Assembly (NCBI RefSeq): GCF_019048065.1
Contig: NZ_CP077291.1
Span: forward strand, 2,046,001-2,110,000
Direction of reading: 5' to 3'
DNA: 64,000 bases
From: Citrobacter farmeri
GTDB lineage: Bacteria > Pseudomonadota > Gammaproteobacteria > Enterobacterales > Enterobacteriaceae
Shown: positions 59,149 to 64,000 of the stretch, piece after piece
Layout: every line of letters begins with the position of its first letter
How positions within the stretch are numbered: position 1 is the first letter of the stretch
The notes under the pieces: model-generated
The model's database searches: none
Told to the model about the DNA's origin: nothing
What the model saw: only the letters and a program-made list of their open reading frames with translations
Program-made: the position numbers and the translations under genes

Positions 59149-59177
59149 AAAAGAGTCGGGAAACCGGCTCTTTTTTT
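59149..59177 (+). terminator. Terminator of the autotransporter fragment
   Basis: Arms AAGAGTCGG (59151-59159) and CCGGCTCTT (59164-59172) with one G-T pair, GAAA tetraloop and a T-run. Confidence 0.85.
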
Positions 59178-59780
59178 ATGGGTTCCCATGGCATCATTCT
59201 GTCGTAAAAGATAAAGAAGTCTATATTTTGACACCAGTCGAAAGATATTCATCCCCCCCACGCGGGAAATTAATATTACTGGCGAATGCGTTATCAGACG
59301 ATTTAATAATTTATAATATTCTTAATTGAGGTGCGGGTTTTCTTAAAGAGAAAACAGAGAGAAAAGATAAGTCTCGATAAAATCGACATAAAAAGCAGAC
59401 GGCCTTGAGAATTTACCTGAAAAGGCAGTTAAGGAAACCTACCCGCGCCTGAAGCGTGCTTCCCCCTCTATTGACTCGCTATCGGCGAAATGTAAAATTG
59501 CATCCAGAATACAATACAGTTAAAGAGTGCTGAACAAACATTACTGAATTCACGCATTACCTGATTAACACAGAAATACTGTGCAGATATTTTCTGTCCA
59601 TATTTGTGGGTAAATAGAATATTTCATTTAGCTGTAATTTACATCTGTATGTAGCTTTTCGGATATTTCTTCTGAAAGGCTTGGTTTTATTTCCCCTAAA
59701 ACTGCCTGCAGCGCTTTTATACATTTTTATAAAAATAATGACCAGAATGGGCAGGTCCAGATATATAACGAGTGTGTAAC
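59178..59780 (+). promoter_or_regulatory. AT-rich region before the autotransporter gene
   Basis: About 600 bases, clearly richer in A+T than the flanking core genes (A/T tracts at 59240-59420 and 59560-59760). No gene is supported. It should hold the autotransporter promoter; a possible -10 (TATATAAC at 59763-59770) is very close to the ATG and cannot be confirmed. Base composition suggests H-NS binding and foreign origin; both are inference. Confidence 0.55.
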
Positions 59781-62700
59781 ATGAACAAAGTATTCCGTGT
59801 TGTCCGAAATGAAGCCACTGGCGCGTGGGTTGCAGCACCTGAGTTCGCAAAGACCCAGGGAAAACGCAAGGGGCGTCGCGCAATGACTGGACTGGTCATG
59901 ACTCTCGCCACACTGGTATCGACTCTCTCTGGCGTGGCGCCGTCGGTCGCTGCAACGATCACGATTCAGCCGGGCGACACCGCTTATCTGTCGCAAATCT
60001 ATGGTACTGGCGCAACGCAGACGACCCGATTGGCCGATCTCATTTTTAATGGTACCAGCACCGCACCCGCAACGCTTATTGTCGACAGGAATACGACACT
60101 GGATTCTGACAGTTGGTTGTTCAATGCAACTGGTAATGCCGTTAACCAGATTACCCTGAGTGGAAGCCGCAGAGCGGTGATTAAACTGCTGGATGGTATT
60201 GATATGACCATCAGTAAATCCGTGGGCGGGGCTGTTTACAATTCCGGTACTGCGTCGGGGATAGTGTATGAGCTCGGCAACGGCAGCCAACTGCGCTTTG
60301 TCGATAACCATGCCAATAATGGTTATCGTAGCCTTATCATCTCAAATTCTGATGTGGTTTTTCGGGGGGCGAACGGGACGGTCGTCTTTGACAACAACAG
60401 TGCATACACCTATGACCCCGCGATAGATACCACCGACGCTGACATTGTATTTGAGGGCAACGCCACGCTGACCAATAACGTCAATTATGGTATTGCCGGC
60501 GGCGTTATGCGGACGCATTACACCGGCGACATGATTTTCAGTGGCCCGGATGCCACCGTTATTATTGGCAATAACAGCGCAATCAGTTCCGGTGGCGCGC
60601 TGTTTTCCGATGGCAATGTACAGTTCTATGGTAACGCGGATATCTATGGCAACCGGGCGGTAAAAGATACTGCGGGCGCTATCGTTGCACAAACCGGTCT
60701 GGTGATGGAAACGAACGGCACCGATGGCATTCACGTGCATGGAAACTATTCCAATAGGGAGTCGGCGGGCGCGATTCTGATCGGCAATGGGACAAATTAC
60801 ACGGGCAAGAGCCTGCTGCATGCGAAAAACAGCGATATCCAGTTCTACAACAATTACACCCAGGTCGGTAACGGTGCGACCCCCAGTCTGACCAACGCGG
60901 TTGCCAACGCCATCAATATTCGCCAGCCGAACGGAACCATGAATATCGCGGCTGAAGCCGGACGTCAGGTACTGTTTCGCGATCCAATCACCAGTTTCAA
61001 TGCCAACGGAACGGCAGTGAATGTGATTGTCGGGATCAACACGACGAATGGTAGCGACATAACCGACGGGAAAGTCACCTTTACTGGCGAAGATTTCACG
61101 GCCGGTTCCCTGAGTACACAATCGCGGATTTATGCCAATACCACCGTGTATGGTGGTGAACTGGAGCTGAAGGACAATGCTCAGTACGGCATGAACACCA
61201 GCAACACCCGTTTTACATTGCGGAACGGAGCAACGTTAGTCTCCACCGGTACGGCGGCAAATACGGTGAATGGGCTTTCATCCGGCACCATGACTTTCGC
61301 CGATGGTTCGCTGATTAAAAGCCGTGGCGACAGCAAACTGAATCTGAACGCCGGTAGCCGTCTGATCGGTACCGCAACAGGTGATACGGTGACAATTGAA
61401 ACCGACGGGGATGACCAACTGACACTCAGCGGCATTCTGTCTGGACCGGGAAAACTGGAAAAGGCAGGCACAGGCACGTTATCTACCGCTAATGCCAATC
61501 AGTTTCTCAACACAGGAGGATTCAATGTCAGAGAAGGGACGCTGAACGCGCAAAACATGGCGCAGAGCTTTAGTTCGCTGGATATCCAGAAGGACGCGCT
61601 GATGACGATGGGCAACAGCGGGGCAAACCTGACGATCACCGATCGCGCTATGATTGCCGGTGCACTGGAAAACGTTCAGACGCTGAATAAAACGGGCGGC
61701 GGCGATCTGCAGATTGCGAATTCAGTGACGGCTAACCGACTCGATATGTCCGGTGGCACGCTGAAAATTGATGCAGGTAAAACGCTGAACATTGTGGCTG
61801 ACGGCAAACTGGGCAATGACGTTGCCACCCAGGTTGATATCGCCAGCGACCCGGCCCTGAGCGCCAATACACTGGCGCTGTTGGGCAACAATACCCTGGA
61901 TATCACTGGCTACGCACCACGGACCGATGAGAACCGGTATACCCTAGTCCATACTCAGAACGGGATCAGCGGTGATTTTAGCTATACCGTTGCCGGGCAG
62001 GCGTTGCAGGACTATGTCGATATCGACCACTTCCTGATCGGATGGGCGAGGAAAGATGAGGACAGCAAAAATGTTATCGCGAAATTTGGTCTGGTCTGGT
62101 CAAACACCGAAAATGCCAGTGCTCACGGTACGTTCAATATTACAGACGGCAACAGTTTCACGCTGGGCGATACCCTAAAAGATAACCTGAACACCGGCGC
62201 ATTCGCTTTCGGCTGGGACGGCAAAAGCCTCAGTAAAATTGGCAACGGCACGTTAATTTTTTCCGCCATTAATGGCTATACCGGCAGCACCACCGTCAAT
62301 GCGGGCACACTGCGGACCGATATCGCCAACACGTTGAACAGCAGCAGTGACATCATTATTAACAATGGTGTGCTCGATCTTAACGGTAACGACCAGCAGG
62401 TTAATCGCCTGAGTGGCAGCGGCGGTACGCTTATGTTGAATGGCGCCACGCTGACAGCCGTCAACGACAGCGACAACACCCGTTTCGAAGGTGATATCAC
62501 CAATGGCTCTGTTGCTGGCGGCCACTTTATCAAAACCGGTGAAGGTAGCCTGACGCTGGCGGGACAAACAAACTGGACCACAGACACTGAACTGAATGCA
62601 GGTGAGCTTATCCTCGATGGCGTCAACGGCGGTGCGCGCCTGACCAGCAACATCATTGGTGCCAGCGGCAGCAGTTTGACCCTACAAAATGGCGCACAAC

Positions 62701-64000
62701 TGACTGGCTGGATCGACCCGACCGATGTAGACATTGATGCGGCCAGCCGCTGGAACATGACCGCCGACTCGCTGATTAACAGCCTGAGCAATGCCGGGAC
62801 GATCGCGATCTCCGCCCCCACCAGTAATGGCGTCAAAACCCTGACCGTGGAAGGGGACTACACCGGTAACGACGGTCTGATTGCAATGAACACGGCTCTG
62901 GGTGGTGATGACTCCCCCACGGACAAACTGACCGTTCGCGGCGATAGCGTGGGTAACACCCGGGTGACGGTGAACAATGTCGGCGGAACCGGCGCGCAGA
63001 CGGTGAACGGTATTGAACTGGTGCAGGTTGACGGCAACTCTGCCGGTAACTTTGCCCTGACCACCGGCACCGTGGAAGCCGGGGCGTATGTTTATACGCT
63101 GGCAAAAGGCACAGGCAGTGCGGCGAAAAACTGGTACCTGACCAGCAAATGGGCCGGCTCTGTCTCGCCACAGGTGCCGAAGGCTCCTGTGGTTGACCCG
63201 GGCGCAGCGGATGCACTGCGCCCCGAAGCAGGCAGCTATATCAGCAATATCGCAGCGGCCAACACGCTGTTCAGCACCCGTCTGCACGACCGTCTCGGCG
63301 AACCGCAGTACACCGACGCGCTGAAAGGCGAGGGGCTGGTAGCCAGTATGTGGATGCGTCACGTCGGCGGGCACGAACGGTCTTCTGCCGGTGACGGCCA
63401 GTTGAAAACCCGGAGCAACCGCTATGTGCTACAGCTGGGCGGTGACATCGCGCAGTGGAGCACCGACGGCACCGATCGCTGGCATCTGGGCGTGATGGGG
63501 GGCTACGCGAATGCGCACAGCAACACCCGCAGCGACCGCGCCGGTTACGGTTCAGATGGACGCATCAGCGGTTACAGCGCCGGGCTGTACGGCACCTGGT
63601 ATCAGAACGAAGCGGACAAAACCGGGGCGTATGTCGACAGCTGGATGTTGTACAACAGGTTCGACAGCCGCGTGGAAGCGGATAACCGCGAAGGTGACAG
63701 CTACCACTCGAAAGGGCTGACGGCGTCACTGGAAGCGGGTTACACCCTGAAAGCCGGGGAGTTCAACGGCAGCCAGGGCACGCTGAACAGCTGGTACGTA
63801 CAGCCGCAGGCGCAGGTCACCTGGATGGGCGTGAAGGATAGCGCACATACCCGGAAAGACGGTACCCGTATCGAAACCCAGGGCGACGGCAACATTCAGA
63901 CGCGTCTGGGCGTGAGAACGTACCTGAACAGCCACCACAAAATGGACGACGGCCAACAGCGTGAATTCCAGCCATTCGTGGAAGTGAACTGGATCCACAA
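59781..64000 (+). CDS. Large AIDA-type autotransporter adhesin, 3' end beyond window
   Basis: An unbroken frame of 1406 codons running off the window. Residues 1-25 (MNKVFRVVRNEATGAWVAAP) form the extended signal peptide region (ESPR) of large type V proteins; a basic segment and hydrophobic core end near SVAA (about 61). The passenger (about 62-1120) is Gly/Asn/Thr-rich beta-helix repeats, with PATR motifs near 557 (GPGKLEKAGTGTLST), 816 (LSKIGNGTLIFSAINGYTGS) and 915 (FIKTGEGSLTLAGQ). The linker and barrel begin near LRPEAGSYISNIAAANTLF (about 1143). The fragment at 58881-59126 suggests about 77 more residues. No Cys is apparent in the passenger. It is expected to be an adhesin or aggregation factor; the ligand is unknown. 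Confidence 0.9.
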   Translation, partial: MNKVFRVVRNEATGAWVAAPEFAKTQGKRKGRRAMTGLVMTLATLVSTLSGVAPSVAATITIQPGDTAYLSQIYGTGATQTTRLADLIFNGTSTAPATLIVDRNTTLDSDSWLFNATGNAVNQITLSGSRRAVIKLLDGIDMTISKSVGGAVYNSGTASGIVYELGNGSQLRFVDNHANNGYRSLIISNSDVVFRGANGTVVFDNNSAYTYDPAIDTTDADIVFEGNATLTNNVNYGIAGGVMRTHYTGDMIFSGPDATVIIGNNSAISSGGALFSDGNVQFYGNADIYGNRAVKDTAGAIVAQTGLVMETNGTDGIHVHGNYSNRESAGAILIGNGTNYTGKSLLHAKNSDIQFYNNYTQVGNGATPSLTNAVANAINIRQPNGTMNIAAEAGRQVLFRDPITSFNANGTAVNVIVGINTTNGSDITDGKVTFTGEDFTAGSLSTQSRIYANTTVYGGELELKDNAQYGMNTSNTRFTLRNGATLVSTGTAANTVNGLSSGTMTFADGSLIKSRGDSKLNLNAGSRLIGTATGDTVTIETDGDDQLTLSGILSGPGKLEKAGTGTLSTANANQFLNTGGFNVREGTLNAQNMAQSFSSLDIQKDALMTMGNSGANLTITDRAMIAGALENVQTLNKTGGGDLQIANSVTANRLDMSGGTLKIDAGKTLNIVADGKLGNDVATQVDIASDPALSANTLALLGNNTLDITGYAPRTDENRYTLVHTQNGISGDFSYTVAGQALQDYVDIDHFLIGWARKDEDSKNVIAKFGLVWSNTENASAHGTFNITDGNSFTLGDTLKDNLNTGAFAFGWDGKSLSKIGNGTLIFSAINGYTGSTTVNAGTLRTDIANTLNSSSDIIINNGVLDLNGNDQQVNRLSGSGGTLMLNGATLTAVNDSDNTRFEGDITNGSVAGGHFIKTGEGSLTLAGQTNWTTDTELNAGELILDGVNGGARLTSNIIGASGSSLTLQNGAQLTGWIDPTDVDIDAASRWNMTADSLINSLSNAGTIAISAPTSNGVKTLTVEGDYTGNDGLIAMNTALGGDDSPTDKLTVRGDSVGNTRVTVNNVGGTGAQTVNGIELVQVDGNSAGNFALTTGTVEAGAYVYTLAKGTGSAAKNWYLTSKWAGSVSPQVPKAPVVDPGAADALRPEAGSYISNIAAANTLFSTRLHDRLGEPQYTDALKGEGLVASMWMRHVGGHERSSAGDGQLKTRSNRYVLQLGGDIAQWSTDGTDRWHLGVMGGYANAHSNTRSDRAGYGSDGRISGYSAGLYGTWYQNEADKTGAYVDSWMLYNRFDSRVEADNREGDSYHSKGLTASLEAGYTLKAGEFNGSQGTLNSWYVQPQAQVTWMGVKDSAHTRKDGTRIETQGDGNIQTRLGVRTYLNSHHKMDDGQQREFQPFVEVNWIH

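Noticed and set aside
60342..63374. Several long minus-strand frames opposite the autotransporter gene
   Set aside because: They arise from the repeat-rich passenger sequence; the plus frame carries ESPR, PATR and barrel motifs and is open throughout.

Overview
The window is a stretch of enterobacterial chromosome. Nearly every gene can be matched to a recognisable member of the Escherichia/Salmonella/Citrobacter core, and the gene order (lolB|hemA-prfA-prmC-sirB2-sirB1-kdsA, chaA|chaB-chaC, ychN, ychO, narLX|narK-narGHJI, tyrTV, purU, ychJ, rssAB, galU, hns, tdk, adhE, ychE, oppABCDF, clsA-yciU, yciY, yciI, tonB, yciA, yciBC, ompW, trpLEDCBA, rnm-yciO) is that of the E. coli K-12 region around 27-28 min. 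Protein sequences are very close to, but not the same as, E. coli, and the accessory genes differ, so a Citrobacter-like species is the best guess. The species cannot be fixed from the sequence alone.

Layout. 1-5.7 kb: lipoprotein sorting (lolB, cut by the window edge), the first step of haem synthesis (hemA), release factor 1 and its methylase, and KDO-8-phosphate synthase. 5.7-10.7 kb: cha ion/glutathione genes, small DsrE and DUF1883 proteins, and an invasin-like outer-membrane protein. 10.7-22 kb: a complete respiratory nitrate block, with the NarXL sensor-regulator pair, the NarK transporter and the NarGHJI reductase. Perfect FNR half-site palindromes and NarL-type heptamers lie upstream of narK and narG. 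22-33 kb: twin tRNA-Tyr genes with their stringent-type promoter, purU, ychJ, rssAB (RpoS turnover), galU, hns, tdk, adhE, ychE. 33-40 kb: oligopeptide permease and a voltage-gated-type potassium channel with a zinc-ribbon tail. 40-50.5 kb: cardiolipin synthase, tonB, an IroN/FepA-type siderophore receptor set between yciA and yciB, ompW, and a membrane diguanylate cyclase. 50.5-57.3 kb: the whole trp operon with leader, attenuator and operator. 57.3-64 kb: rnm-yciO, then the broken-off 3' end of an autotransporter gene and, 650 bp on, a large autotransporter gene that runs off the window.

How it fits together. Several blocks serve anaerobic life (nar, adhE, ompW), and iron uptake is represented by tonB plus the receptor it would energise, both with likely Fur boxes. 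The places that differ from the E. coli map are the accessory insertions: DUF1883 between chaC and ychN; the K+ channel between oppF and yciU (with no kch at its usual site by yciY); the siderophore receptor between yciA and yciB; the diguanylate cyclase between ompW and trpA; and the autotransporter locus after yciO. The most unusual core detail is the trp leader peptide, which carries one Trp codon where E. coli and Salmonella have two in tandem.

I found no CRISPR array, prophage, integron, insertion sequence or clearly new defence system. Family assignments come from sequence recognition from memory, not from a database search.
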